IMG/VR virus record: IMGVR_UViG_3300031951_000710
Coordinates: 1-33,335 of that record
DNA length: 33,335 nucleotides
Direction: 5' to 3' (one strand)
DNA from: a virus
The translations under genes were made by a program, and so were the position numbers. The notes beneath the pieces were generated by a model that was not told the DNA's origin, searched no databases, and was given only the letters and a program-made list of their open reading frames with translations. Shown in pieces: positions 1 through 7,020 of the stretch (its first letter is position 1; every line of letters begins with the position of its first letter).

Positions 1-490
1 TTGGCACTGATTTATAAGTTGTAATCTTATCTCCACTACCCTTAACTCCCTTTACTGCACCAATCACTTTTGTTTTATCAACAACTTTTTTCATCTCAAT
101 CTCAACTTCAATTTCTGTTGGTTGTTGTAGGGATTGAAATTTGATAATAGCATCTTCAAAAGAAAGCTCATATATTGACATTATGTTCATAATATAAGCC
201 ATATCTCCTTTACTAAACACCTTGTCTTTATTCAACTCCATTGCTTTGTTGAATCCTAATATGAAAGTATTTCTCATTTGATGTTGAGGGTGAAGCATAT
301 TGGAAGATTCTTTTTCAAAAATTGAATCTGCCAACTTCTCAACATCAACTACTCCAAATATCTCATCACAGTTTTGTTTGGATAGTTTCTGTTTGTAATC
401 TTCAGTAGATGCAAAGGTTACTCTCTTACCATCTTCATCAATTTTATACAAGTCATAGTAGTCTTTTTCTTTAATCAGTTTTGCTTTCAT
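1..490 (-). CDS. Phage protein of unknown function, C-terminus outside window
   Basis: An open frame starts with ATG at 490 and runs leftward without a stop to the window edge, so about 163 residues of the N-terminal part are visible. The protein starts MKAKLIKEKDYYDLYKI and is rich in Lys and Glu with no membrane segment. The first 50 residues resemble the small 'KDYYDLY' proteins common in Bacteroidetes phages, which have no assigned role. It is the most downstream minus-strand gene seen here and ends beyond base 1. Coding is well supported by uninterrupted frame and phage-like codon use; function is unknown. Confidence 0.75.
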   Translation of the reverse strand, partial: MKAKLIKEKDYYDLYKIDEDGKRVTFASTEDYKQKLSKQNCDEIFGVVDVEKLADSIFEKESSNMLHPQHQMRNTFILGFNKAMELNKDKVFSKGDMAYIMNIMSIYELSFEDAIIKFQSLQQPTEIEVEIEMKKVVDKTKVIGAVKGVKGSGDKITTYKSVP

Positions 491-501
491 CTTACTCTAA
501 T

Positions 502-672
502 TTAAAGGTTTCTATAAATTGAATCTAATACTGCAAGAACCAAAGGAAATGTAAGCAATGGCAGAATAATTCTTATCCATATTGGTATATACTTTTCAGT
601 AAATGCAATTACTATACATGAAATAAATAGTATTACTACTGATAATACTGCAATTATGTGAAATACAATCAT
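502..672 (-). CDS. Small two-segment membrane protein
   Basis: A 56-residue frame begins MIVFHIIAVLSVVILF and is almost wholly hydrophobic. One membrane segment spans residues 2-23 and a second spans about 33-50, separated by a short TEKYIP turn. It lies between the tRNA-like RNA and the partial gene at 1-490, in the same direction. No family is recognised. Small membrane proteins of this type in early phage regions sometimes affect superinfection, but nothing in the sequence shows that here. Confidence 0.6.
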   Translation of the reverse strand: MIVFHIIAVLSVVILFISCIVIAFTEKYIPIWIRIILPLLTFPLVLAVLDSIYRNL

Positions 673-694
673 TTTCTTTGATTTTAAAAGTTTG

Positions 695-842
695 TGCCTC
701 CAGTGGGAATTGAACCCACCTATCAGATTACTCTAGGTTACAGCATCTTTTTTCAAATCTCTACCGTCATAGAGTATGCTTGTTACATATTTCTATCTGA
801 ACCACTCACTGCTTCAGTTGCGACCCTAACAGCTATGGAGGC
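695..842 (-). tRNA. tRNA-like RNA with canonical acceptor and T arm but an unusual, enlarged interior
   Basis: Read on the minus strand, positions 842-836 (GCCTCCA) pair perfectly with 702-696 (TGGAGGC), followed by discriminator A at 695. Directly inside the 3' strand is a textbook T arm, stem GTGGG/CCCAC with loop TTCAATT. The length is 148 bases, not 75-90. The 5' acceptor strand is followed by TA as in tRNA positions 8-9, but no normal D arm follows. A six-base helix TCAGAT/ATCTGA could be the anticodon stem with about 65 bases inside it, including a CTCTA/TAGAG hairpin and an AGCAT/ATGCT pair. CCA is not encoded. It may be an intron-bearing or degenerate tRNA, or a tRNA-like regulatory RNA; I cannot assign an anticodon. 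Confidence 0.5.
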
Positions 843-850
843 TTAAGTTT

Positions 851-1048
851 TTATTTTCTTGAATCTAAGTAATCTATAATAAACCCTACAGCAACAATTA
901 GATTCATTCCAATTGAAGCTAAGATTTCATAAATATCTTCATAGATATTAGTGGATAAATGAATATGACCCACCATCCAAAATGGTATGGACAAGTTTTG
1001 ACTTATCCACACCACTAAGTATTTGAAAAAGTTAATCACCTCTTTCAT
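851..1048 (-). CDS. Small membrane protein
   Basis: This 65-residue protein has an amphipathic N-terminus (MKEVINFFKYLVVWI), a central loop with aspartate and glutamate, and a C-terminal hydrophobic segment at about 43-60 (ASIGMNLIVAVGFIIDYL) ending in DSRK. It starts at 1048, about 25 bases downstream of the previous minus-strand gene, and ends just before the tRNA-like RNA. No family is recognised. The upstream minus-strand frames follow without a promoter-like gap, so it probably belongs to the leftward operon. Confidence 0.6.
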   Translation of the reverse strand: MKEVINFFKYLVVWISQNLSIPFWMVGHIHLSTNIYEDIYEILASIGMNLIVAVGFIIDYLDSRK

Positions 1049-1074
1049 TATTCACTCTCTGTATACAAATTGCT

Positions 1075-1275
1075 TTAGTTCTCACCATTGCTTTGCTTAC
1101 AATCTCCATTCTGATCAGGTTCTCCAACACTGTTCTCCTTCTGGGACTGCAGATTTTTTTGATGTTCTTGCCATTCAGCATTTTCTATTTCCTTTTTGCG
1201 TAAGTATTCAGTTAAACTAAAGTTTTCTGGAAGTAGCCCATTCTCTTGAACTACTTCCATGTAAATATCTTTCAT
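1075..1275 (-). CDS. Small hydrophilic phage protein
   Basis: The frame is open from 1290, but the start at 1275 is preferred because its ATG overlaps the TGA of the upstream gene as ATGA, the usual coupling in this region. The 66-residue product (MKDIYMEVVQENGLLPENF) is acidic in its first half and ends in a low-complexity Gln/Asn/Ser tail. No domain is recognised. It sits between two small genes in a tightly packed minus-strand operon. Confidence 0.6.
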   Translation of the reverse strand: MKDIYMEVVQENGLLPENFSLTEYLRKKEIENAEWQEHQKNLQSQKENSVGEPDQNGDCKQSNGEN

Positions 1276-1616
1276 TCTTCCCATGTCCAAAGTTTTGTTG
1301 ATGTGTCCTTCTTTGCAATAAGCTTTTCTTCTCCAGTCAAATCTTCAAGTTTATACACCGGCATAGATAATTTTTCATCACTATAATAAGCTTCATTCTT
1401 ATGACCTATTACAGCAGGAGGTGAATAGTCAGGTAAACAATACTTATCATGCAGTATCTCTGCCCAATTATGCGGTATATTAAACTCTCTGACAATTGTT
1501 GCTGGCTTATACCCAATCCTAACACAACACTTTATTCTTTCTAGTTTAGATTCTGGTATAGAGTTTAATACTCTTGTAATATAACCCTTACCATACTTAG
1601 TTTTTACTTTTGGCAT
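1272..1616 (-). CDS. Conserved-looking phage protein, possible DNA-binding helix pair
   Basis: The likely start is the ATG at 1616, giving 114 residues (MPKVKTKYGKGYITRVLNS); the frame extends to 1637 but that adds only a poor leader. Residues about 20-48 read as two helices (ESKLERIKCCVRIGYKPATI then VREFNIPHNWAEIL), which could be a helix-turn-helix, though this is only an impression. The end overlaps the next gene by ATGA and the start overlaps the membrane protein gene at 1597-1803 by about 20 bases. Function unknown. Confidence 0.6.
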   Translation of the reverse strand: MPKVKTKYGKGYITRVLNSIPESKLERIKCCVRIGYKPATIVREFNIPHNWAEILHDKYCLPDYSPPAVIGHKNEAYYSDEKLSMPVYKLEDLTGEEKLIAKKDTSTKLWTWEE

Positions 1617-1803
1617 CTTCAATGTCCATATATCCAATTACAATACCCAACGGAAATATTGCAATACCTACTCCGCGTATTACTTCTGTTTTCAGGGGTA
1701 CATCAAAATCACATTGACTAAACTTATACAGGTTGGCAAACCATCCGTAGATACAAAGTACCCAGATAGCAAATCCAATCCATGCTGGCATTGATGTTTT
1801 CAT
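1597..1803 (-). CDS. Small membrane protein with two segments
   Basis: The 68-residue product starts MKTSMPAWIGFAIWVLCIYGW. The first membrane segment is at about residues 6-24 and a second is at about 44-58 (GVGIAIFPLGIVIGY), with a short charged tail (DIEDAKSKN). The start has an A/T-rich leader rather than a Shine-Dalgarno site. It overlaps the downstream gene at 1272-1616. No family recognised. Confidence 0.6.
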   Translation of the reverse strand: MKTSMPAWIGFAIWVLCIYGWFANLYKFSQCDFDVPLKTEVIRGVGIAIFPLGIVIGYMDIEDAKSKN

Positions 1804-1821
1804 ACATTAAATTTTAAAGGT

Positions 1822-2091
1822 TTAAACTTGTTCCATTTCAAACACTTCTTCCTTAGATAAAGCTTCAGCTAATTCAGTTGGTTTAAATCTATTAGCATCA
1901 AAGTACTCATATGGAAAGCAAGACTGGTCTAATTCTATTTCTTTTAGTTTTAGACCAATCTTGTTCTTCTGAATACTTAAATGGGACGCACCTATTACTG
2001 TATAGATTTGACCTTTTCTTATCCACTTCTCTTGAGGAATCTGTTTTGGTTTTCTTGAGTCATCAATACATATCACCTGCATACTCTTCAA
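1822..2091 (-). CDS. Small beta-rich phage protein of the 'IDDSxRP' type
   Basis: This 89-residue protein opens MKSMQVICIDDSRKPKQIP and continues WIRKGQIYTVIG. That pattern recurs in small proteins of Bacteroidetes bacteria and phages whose role is not known. The alternation of hydrophobic strands (QIYTVIG, KIGLKLKEIEL) suggests a small beta-barrel, SH3-like fold. Its start lies inside the end of the ClpS-like gene (29-base overlap), so the two are probably translated together. I infer no function. Confidence 0.65.
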   Translation of the reverse strand: MKSMQVICIDDSRKPKQIPQEKWIRKGQIYTVIGASHLSIQKNKIGLKLKEIELDQSCFPYEYFDANRFKPTELAEALSKEEVFEMEQV

Positions 2092-2317
2092 TTTCTACTT
2101 TAAGTTCTAATTGACTAAGATTAGCATGCATTTCAAGTATGTCTACTATATTGCCTGACTTGATATTACATTTACCTACATTGTGTGCTATCAATGCACA
2201 CTGTTCAGCCTGGTCTCTTTCATGGTTACAATACCTTATAAGCAAGGCCATGACATAGAGAAAATCATTTTCTGAGTCATTGTATAAAACCAGCTGATGT
2301 GTCTTTTCCAAAACCAT
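2063..2317 (-). CDS. clpS: ClpS-like N-degron adaptor
   Basis: The 84-residue product aligns by eye along the core of ClpS, the adaptor that delivers proteins with destabilising N-terminal residues to the ClpAP protease. The strand HQLVLYND (residues 7-14) matches the ClpS strand ending in Asn-Asp; in ClpS the Asn, Asp and a later His hold the substrate's amino group. F19 and V22 match the helix after it, and QAEQCALIAHNVGKC (36-50) matches the ClpS helix ending in His-x-x-Gly-Lys, with His at 45. The second Asp of the usual NDD is Ser15. The long unstructured N-terminal tail of bacterial ClpS is missing, and that tail is the part that engages ClpA. The protein could therefore be a competitor rather than a working adaptor. 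It lies just downstream of the helicase gene. Confidence 0.65.
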   Translation of the reverse strand: MVLEKTHQLVLYNDSENDFLYVMALLIRYCNHERDQAEQCALIAHNVGKCNIKSGNIVDILEMHANLSQLELKVEIEEYAGDMY

Positions 2318-2352
2318 ATTGTTTCAGTTAAATTAATAAAAAATCATGTACC

Positions 2353-3447
2353 TCAAAGTTTGATGTTAAAATCTTTCCAGGTGACTTTGTTTTGATCATA
2401 CCCTTCAAGAGCTTCCTTAACCCATGCTTCATCTACAGTATCCATGTAACATAGTATATGAACTACTGCTGTGTCATCTGGATTAAGTCTCAACAATCTA
2501 CCAATTCTCTGGGCAGACTTTCTCTCATTACCATAGGCATGCATGATAATACCTTGCTTTAGTTCTGGGATGTTAACACCCTCATTCAACTGCATTACTG
2601 CAGCCAACTTAAGTATCTCACCTCTCTTAAACTTATTTAAGTTTTCTAAAGACTTAGAGTTATTACTATGATAACTATGTTCACAGAGTCTATCTGCTTG
2701 CTCCTGAGTATTAGCAAAGATAATACACTTGGTTTTAATACTGTCAGAAAGAAGCTTTGCATACTTCTCTTTGCTTGGATAAGCCATAAGAGCTTTCATA
2801 CGCATAATTCTTGCTATCTGCAGTCCTTTGCCACTAGCACCGGATATCCTATTAGACCAATAAGAATAGTTAGCCTGTTCTGTAGTCATAAAACCACCTG
2901 ATTTGGTATCTACCTTAACATCTTTTGCTGTACCTAATTTGAGCTGGTGTACAATGATCTTATAGTCATTTAAGATATTATCCTCAATTGCATCATCAAT
3001 AAAGTAATTGTAGACAATAGGACAAAACTCATTGACCATTACACCTTTCTCAGAATGGCTTCTCTTTGGAGGAGTACCTGACAAACCTAATATCTTACCA
3101 CTATAGTTCTCTAAGAACTCTCTATGAGAATCCAATAGACTATGACACTCATCAAGATAGAGTAAATCATAATCTGCAGGATCATGTTTATTTAGACTTA
3201 AATAAGTGGTAAAAGTAACCTGGCTTAACAGCCTGTCTTTCTTAAACTTATGTGCTTGCACTTGCCATTCAGATAGAATACTTCTGGTTGGACCAACTAC
3301 AAGAACATTTTTAAGAGGTGTACAATGTTGTTCAATATGTTTTAGGCCAACAAGGGTCTTACCGACCCCTGTGCCCAAACCCAAACCACATCTATGTCTA
3401 CCTTCAGTAGCTTTCAATGCTTGTTCTTGTATCTCGTCTCTTGTCAT
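2353..3447 (-). CDS. Superfamily 2 DNA/RNA helicase (DEAD/SNF2-type)
   Basis: The 364-residue protein carries the ordered motifs of an SF2 helicase: Walker A GTGVGKT (25-31), Ia VVGPTRSILSEW (about 50-61), Walker B DECH (99-102), motif III SGTPP (123-127), an IIFANT strand at the start of the second RecA domain, and motif VI QRIGR (about 313-317). crAss-like phages carry an SNF2-type helicase in their replication arm, and this compact form fits. It probably unwinds DNA during replication, recombination or transcription. Its ATG overlaps the end of the ParB-like gene by four bases (ATGA). Confidence 0.9.
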   Translation of the reverse strand: MTRDEIQEQALKATEGRHRCGLGLGTGVGKTLVGLKHIEQHCTPLKNVLVVGPTRSILSEWQVQAHKFKKDRLLSQVTFTTYLSLNKHDPADYDLLYLDECHSLLDSHREFLENYSGKILGLSGTPPKRSHSEKGVMVNEFCPIVYNYFIDDAIEDNILNDYKIIVHQLKLGTAKDVKVDTKSGGFMTTEQANYSYWSNRISGASGKGLQIARIMRMKALMAYPSKEKYAKLLSDSIKTKCIIFANTQEQADRLCEHSYHSNNSKSLENLNKFKRGEILKLAAVMQLNEGVNIPELKQGIIMHAYGNERKSAQRIGRLLRLNPDDTAVVHILCYMDTVDEAWVKEALEGYDQNKVTWKDFNIKL

Positions 3448-4214
3448 TTTGGTAAATTGAAAATTCTTTTTCTTATATAAGCTCCACTTTCTTCTGAATT
3501 AGCAATAAGCTTTACAGTTTTGATGTGCTTATCAAGATTTGCCATTACTTTTTGATGACTGTATGTACTGTAAGCTTGTAAAAAAGCATGAAGAAACTGA
3601 AATTTAACAGGTCTGTCTACATTACCAATCTTTATAAAGATCTCATTAAATGCTTTACACATTTGCTCAGCTTGTGGATTAGTAATAATAAAGTTACCTG
3701 TTTTAATGATGGATGTATTATGTCTAATTGCAATGTTATTGATAGCTATCATTGCAAGCATAGTAACTTCAATATCATACATATTCTTCCACTTAAATAA
3801 CTTCATGTAATCAGGACGAATCATTTTCCATGCATTGATAAAATCCATCATGTCCCATGACTTACTTGAATTATTCATATAGGCCATAATCTCAATTAAT
3901 TCTTCTTCAGACTGAACAGATCTTTCAATATAAGGAATAGGTAAACCCTCTCTTTCAAGAGCAGTAGCTAAGTGTTGACCATCAATAATATAAGTCTTCA
4001 TTGTACCCTCTATTAGATTTGTAGTAGTAGTAATAACAGTTCTAACTACTCCAATTTTCCTCATACTTGCAATCATTTTCTGTACATGTTTACTATCTAT
4101 TGCTCTATTCATTGGCAATACAGCAAACTTTGAGTAATCATTTGCATACTTAATTTTAAGTTCTTTTCCAATCATTTCCATAATCATAATTTTTAAGTTG
4201 TTAGATTTTCTCAT
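3444..4214 (-). CDS. ParB/Srx-like nucleotide-binding fold protein
   Basis: In this 256-residue protein, residues 30-90 have the ParB N-terminal pattern. It runs AVLPMNRAIDSKHVQKMIASM, then a strand pair, then IIDGQHLATALEREGLPIP, where DGQH replaces the usual GERR/DGNH box of ParB/Srx CTPase or nuclease folds. The remaining 160 residues are helical, without a clear helix-turn-helix. The family includes chromosome partition proteins, sulfiredoxins and phage modulators of methylation or nucleases, so I do not choose a reaction. Four-base overlap with the helicase suggests they act together. Confidence 0.7.
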   Translation of the reverse strand: MRKSNNLKIMIMEMIGKELKIKYANDYSKFAVLPMNRAIDSKHVQKMIASMRKIGVVRTVITTTTNLIEGTMKTYIIDGQHLATALEREGLPIPYIERSVQSEEELIEIMAYMNNSSKSWDMMDFINAWKMIRPDYMKLFKWKNMYDIEVTMLAMIAINNIAIRHNTSIIKTGNFIITNPQAEQMCKAFNEIFIKIGNVDRPVKFQFLHAFLQAYSTYSHQKVMANLDKHIKTVKLIANSEESGAYIRKRIFNLPK

Positions 4215-4380
4215 TCTTAATCAATAGACTGTTTGCATACAGTGTGTTCTTAAATGCAGCAATAGCAAGCTTCCCAGCTTCAATTTTACCACTCTTATTG
4301 AATGTGTCATATGCCTTGTTGCCAATTTGTTCTGACTTATCAGCAACATCCTTAATCTGTTTTGTGTTTACTTTGCTCAT
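4201..4380 (-). CDS. Small helical protein
   Basis: A 59-residue frame from ATG at 4380 to TAA at 4201 gives MSKVNTKQIKDVADKSEQIG and continues as an amphipathic helix (GKLAIAAFKNTLYANSLLI). It overlaps both neighbours: 29 bases with the zinc-ribbon gene upstream and 14 bases with the ParB-like gene downstream. That is how real genes sit in this operon. No family is recognised. Confidence 0.65.
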   Translation of the reverse strand: MSKVNTKQIKDVADKSEQIGNKAYDTFNKSGKIEAGKLAIAAFKNTLYANSLLIKNEKI

Positions 4381-5110
4381 ACTCTATTTGTTTAATTGTT
4401 CTTATTAACTCTAACTGTTTTCTCTTAACTTCAATTAACTCAGGGGTTATTTGTTGAACATTTAACTTGTGATTCCCAGCAATACGTTGTTTTATATAAA
4501 CATCACCAAGTGCAGTTCTTTGTTTTTTGGAGTAAACCTTTTGATTAACTGTGTATTTGTCTTTGTATTTCTCAAGGGTTACCTTAAGTGCTGCTTTGTA
4601 CACTTCGGGATTTCTAACTTTATCTATTTTAAGATTTAACCTTATATTGTTTTTCTTAGATAAAATTTGAAGTTCTTCAGTAGGATAAACCACTTTACAA
4701 CTTTTATATCCATATGTACAAGTCTTACACTTTGCACTCTTGTGATTAACTGCTGAAACTATATACAGTTCATTTTTATCACAAAGTTTAACACCACATT
4801 GTTTACATTCTTTTGGTTCCACATAAGGAATCTTGACAGCTTCTTTTTTAGGCTTAATAATTCTTTTATAGTAACTTTTACCATGTAGCATTTTAGCTTG
4901 TTTAGCAGCAAACTTTTCTAACTCTGGAGTTGCATACGTATAAACACAGAACTTAGCTTTTCTTGAACAGTGGTTACATGTACTTTTAAGAAAGTAAACT
5001 CCAGTATCTTTATCATATGTAGATAACCTACTATTTCTCTCAATTAGTTCTACACCGCACTTTTTACAGTTTGTGTGATTCCTTACTATTTTTTTAATCA
5101 TATACATCAT
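4352..5110 (-). CDS. Zinc-ribbon protein with two CxxC modules, HNH-associated type
   Basis: The 252-residue basic protein contains two similar modules: CKKCGVEL (about 16-23) followed by CNHC, and CKQCGVKLC (about 101-109) followed by CKTC. Each looks like a four-Cys zinc ribbon. The C-terminal third ends in a motif of the type YIKQRIAGNHKLNVQQITPE, which often follows such ribbons in phage proteins near HNH nucleases. The start at 5110 overlaps the HNH gene by ATGA. It likely binds nucleic acid; no catalytic HNH residues are evident, so nuclease activity is not claimed. Confidence 0.65.
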   Translation of the reverse strand: MMYMIKKIVRNHTNCKKCGVELIERNSRLSTYDKDTGVYFLKSTCNHCSRKAKFCVYTYATPELEKFAAKQAKMLHGKSYYKRIIKPKKEAVKIPYVEPKECKQCGVKLCDKNELYIVSAVNHKSAKCKTCTYGYKSCKVVYPTEELQILSKKNNIRLNLKIDKVRNPEVYKAALKVTLEKYKDKYTVNQKVYSKKQRTALGDVYIKQRIAGNHKLNVQQITPELIEVKRKQLELIRTIKQIEYEQSKHKTD

Positions 5111-5505
5111 TTTAAATAACCTAATTCTCTAGCCTGTTCTGGATGTTCATGCACCCAATTGTGACAATTCCTACAGACTGCTAACCACGTACTTTGTATA
5201 AGGTAATACACATTTCTGTTGGCACCGGCATATGTATGATGCACGTCTGTGGCATGCATCATACAACCGGTTACCTTCACCTCACACAAAGTATGTTCAG
5301 TCATGAATCTCTCTCTTAGTTTGAGATATTCATCATCTAGTTTTTTACGTTTAGAAGAGACCTTGGGGATAAGTGTTGGTTTCTGTGAAGGGTCTTTGCT
5401 TTTGTGGCAACTCCAGCATGTCTTACAGTAAGGTTCCCCAAGGTGTCTCTTCCAAATATATTGCTCAGTATTACATCCCGAGCACAGCTTTTTCTTTGCT
5501 TGCAT
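5107..5505 (-). CDS. HNH endonuclease
   Basis: The 132-residue protein begins with a CxxC ribbon (LCSGCNTEQ) paired with CKTC at about 27-30. It then has the HNH core: ATDVHHTYAG with the catalytic His pair at about 88-89, Asn residues in ANRNVYYL, and CRNCHNWVHEHP with a second CxxC and the final metal-binding His. The likely activity is metal-dependent DNA nicking or cleavage. Such genes may serve replication, packaging or homing. It overlaps the zinc-ribbon gene downstream and the gene at 5471-5998 upstream. Confidence 0.85.
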   Translation of the reverse strand: MQAKKKLCSGCNTEQYIWKRHLGEPYCKTCWSCHKSKDPSQKPTLIPKVSSKRKKLDDEYLKLRERFMTEHTLCEVKVTGCMMHATDVHHTYAGANRNVYYLIQSTWLAVCRNCHNWVHEHPEQARELGYLK

Positions 5506-5998
5506 TTCTTAATCTTGGCAATTGATTAGGATCTGTAGAGATCTCCATAAAGTTCTTTGGTAGAACACCTTCTTGAATAAAGATACAAATAATATCATCT
5601 TTTGTGATGTTTAAATCTTTAAAGTTTAGGGTATTCTTGAACTTATCATCAGTCTCACTATTGTTAGTAAAGAACTGAGCAATTGGAGACTCTGGAAATA
5701 ATCTATTGAACAACAGATTTGTGATTTGATTTGTCAATTTCTGTTTGTGGAGGTTAATTACCTGTTGTCCTCTTAGATATACTCTTTCAATCCTCTTCTT
5801 CTTTTTACTACACATAGTAGTAAGCTCTTGTTGTGTGAGGGCATTAAGTCCATACAAAGCTCTTTTGTATAGATAGTTTTGATACGAAGTATATTTATCA
5901 ATTTCATACTCCATTGTGAGTTTCTTAGGCATTAACTGATACTCTTCAAGTTTACCTGTGTACTCAAATCTGTCTTTTCTTTTGTTTAACTTTTCCAT
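5471..5998 (-). CDS. Phage protein of unknown function, basic
   Basis: The preferred start is the ATG at 5998 (MEKLNKRKDRFEYTGKLEEY), 175 residues; the frame opens at 6010 with MYIN. The middle is strongly basic (CSKKKKRIERVYLRGQ, about 65-80), consistent with nucleic-acid binding, and the rest is helical. It overlaps the HNH gene by 35 bases and lies directly after the strong terminator at 6024-6060. No family recognised. Confidence 0.7.
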   Translation of the reverse strand: MEKLNKRKDRFEYTGKLEEYQLMPKKLTMEYEIDKYTSYQNYLYKRALYGLNALTQQELTTMCSKKKKRIERVYLRGQQVINLHKQKLTNQITNLLFNRLFPESPIAQFFTNNSETDDKFKNTLNFKDLNITKDDIICIFIQEGVLPKNFMEISTDPNQLPRLRNASKEKAVLGM

Positions 5999-6023
5999 AT
6001 TGATATACATTTAATAATTACAA

Positions 6024-6060
6024 TAAAAAAAAGAGAAAGTGGACGAAGTCCACTCTCTCT
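6024..6060 (-). terminator. Rho-independent terminator of the 6077-6550 gene
   Basis: On the minus strand, AGTGGAC and GTCCACT pair over a three-base TTC loop, extended by partly paired AGAGAG/CTCTTT arms. The stem is followed directly by a run of eight T. It sits 16 bases after the stop of the 6077-6550 gene and before the next start. Confidence 0.85.
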
Positions 6061-6076
6061 TCTACCTAATCAGGTA

Positions 6077-6550
6077 TTAATTACCTAATTCATCAAAGTT
6101 TGTATTTGCTTTGATAGCAGCAGACTTATTTGCATAAGCAGCTCTCAGCTGATCTACATTGTCATGCTTGATCAATGTATCTTCTGCATTTACTGATGCT
6201 GAGTATACAGTTTTGCGGTAAATTGGAGCACCTGCTACAGTACAAACAATACCTGTTTCACCTGCAATTTTCAGGTCACGCTCAGGATTCTTCTTATTAA
6301 ATGCTTCAAGAGACTCAATAATAGAAATTTTACCTGGAAGTTCCTGACCATTGTAGAATCCAAGAGACTGAAGTGTTTCAACTTCACCTTGCAATAGTGT
6401 AGAAATTGTTTTAGGTTTAACAAAACCATTGTCATCAATCATTACACGTGTTTGCTCTAAACGAATGTAACCGTAAATTGGGTTGTTTTCTGAAACATTA
6501 ACAACTGCACCTGATGTAGCATCTGCTACTACTTTAACTGAAGAGTTCAT
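6077..6550 (-). CDS. Conserved phage protein, possible OB-fold/ssDNA-binding role
   Basis: The 157-residue protein begins MNSSVKVVADATSGAVVNVS and has many short beta strands, for example GYIRLEQTRVMI, LPGKISIIES and GIVCTVAGAPIYRKT. I recall similar proteins in other Bacteroidetes phages but no proven function. The strand-rich pattern would fit an OB-fold single-strand binding protein, which crAss-like phages encode, but this is inference. The gene has its own terminator and its own 120-base leader, so it is probably made as a single abundant transcript, which fits a binding protein. Confidence 0.75.
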   Translation of the reverse strand: MNSSVKVVADATSGAVVNVSENNPIYGYIRLEQTRVMIDDNGFVKPKTISTLLQGEVETLQSLGFYNGQELPGKISIIESLEAFNKKNPERDLKIAGETGIVCTVAGAPIYRKTVYSASVNAEDTLIKHDNVDQLRAAYANKSAAIKANTNFDELGN

Positions 6551-6629
6551 AGCTCTAAATTTTGATTAATAAATAAATGAATTGACTTTTTGAGTAGGAA
6601 ATTACTATATCAACAATTACTCAAGTTGT

Positions 6630-6670
6630 TTGATAAGTGGTAGTATTGTATATCGCGAGTAACAATACTA
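6630..6670 (-). promoter_or_regulatory. Inverted repeat in the leader/promoter region of 6077-6550
   Basis: TAGTATTGT and ACAATACTA form a nine-base inverted repeat around a 12-base centre that includes TCGCGA. It lies between the stop of the 6671 gene and the start of 6077-6550. No T run follows on the minus strand, so it looks more like an operator or leader hairpin than a terminator. Confidence 0.4.
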
Positions 6671-7009
6671 TTATTCAAGTGGATCCGATAAATCTATAAT
6701 GTCATCAAATGGTATATCATCTGAAGGCATATTCACAATTTCATCATCTGACTCTGGTAAACACTCAAAGTCATAGACTTTTTCAGACTCTTTTTTATCC
6801 ACACAAGAGCCATAGAAGGGATTAAGCACTGATTCACCGTAGTCTAGAGACATCAAGTACTGTATATCTGCATCAGTGAGATCTAGATATTCTTCTACTG
6901 TTAAGTAGACAGTCTTGCCATTCGGTAATTGATAGTACAATTTTACAAATAAGAGTAAATATATGCTATTTAAACTTAAGTGTAAATTACAGCACATCTT
7001 TGATTGCAC
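6671..7009 (-). CDS. Small acidic phage protein of the 'YYQLPNGKT' type
   Basis: The frame opens at 7009, but the first 23 residues (MQSKMCCNLHLSLNS...) look like leader sequence. The recognisable protein starts around a TTG codon at 6940 (LYYQLPNGKTVYLTVEEYLD), about 89 residues. It is very acidic at the end (SDDIPFDDIIDLSDPLE). Similar short proteins occur widely in Bacteroidetes phages without known role. A TTG start would be unusual here and would place the promoter in the AT-rich 6945-7000 segment. The C-terminal DDIPFDD recalls acidic tails that bind partner proteins. Confidence 0.65.
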   Translation of the reverse strand: MQSKMCCNLHLSLNSIYLLLFVKLYYQLPNGKTVYLTVEEYLDLTDADIQYLMSLDYGESVLNPFYGSCVDKKESEKVYDFECLPESDDEIVNMPSDDIPFDDIIDLSDPLE

Positions 7010-7020
7010 TATATAGCTAA
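7004..7020 (-). promoter_or_regulatory. 17-base element shared with 33209-33225
   Basis: The minus-strand sequence TTAGCTATATAGTGCAA is identical to positions 33209-33225 on the plus strand. Both copies lie directly after a stop codon and 60-90 bases before the next gene. It contains the palindrome CTATATAG. A promoter or operator read by a phage factor is the simplest idea. Confidence 0.4.

Noticed and set aside
695-842. Calling this RNA a tmRNA
   Set aside because: It is less than half the usual length, shows no pseudoknots, and the only possible tag frame does not end in the usual hydrophobic Ala-rich sequence.
695-842. Group I intron inside the tRNA-like gene
   Set aside because: The insert is about 65-75 bases, far too short for the intron core, and no P3-P7 elements are seen.
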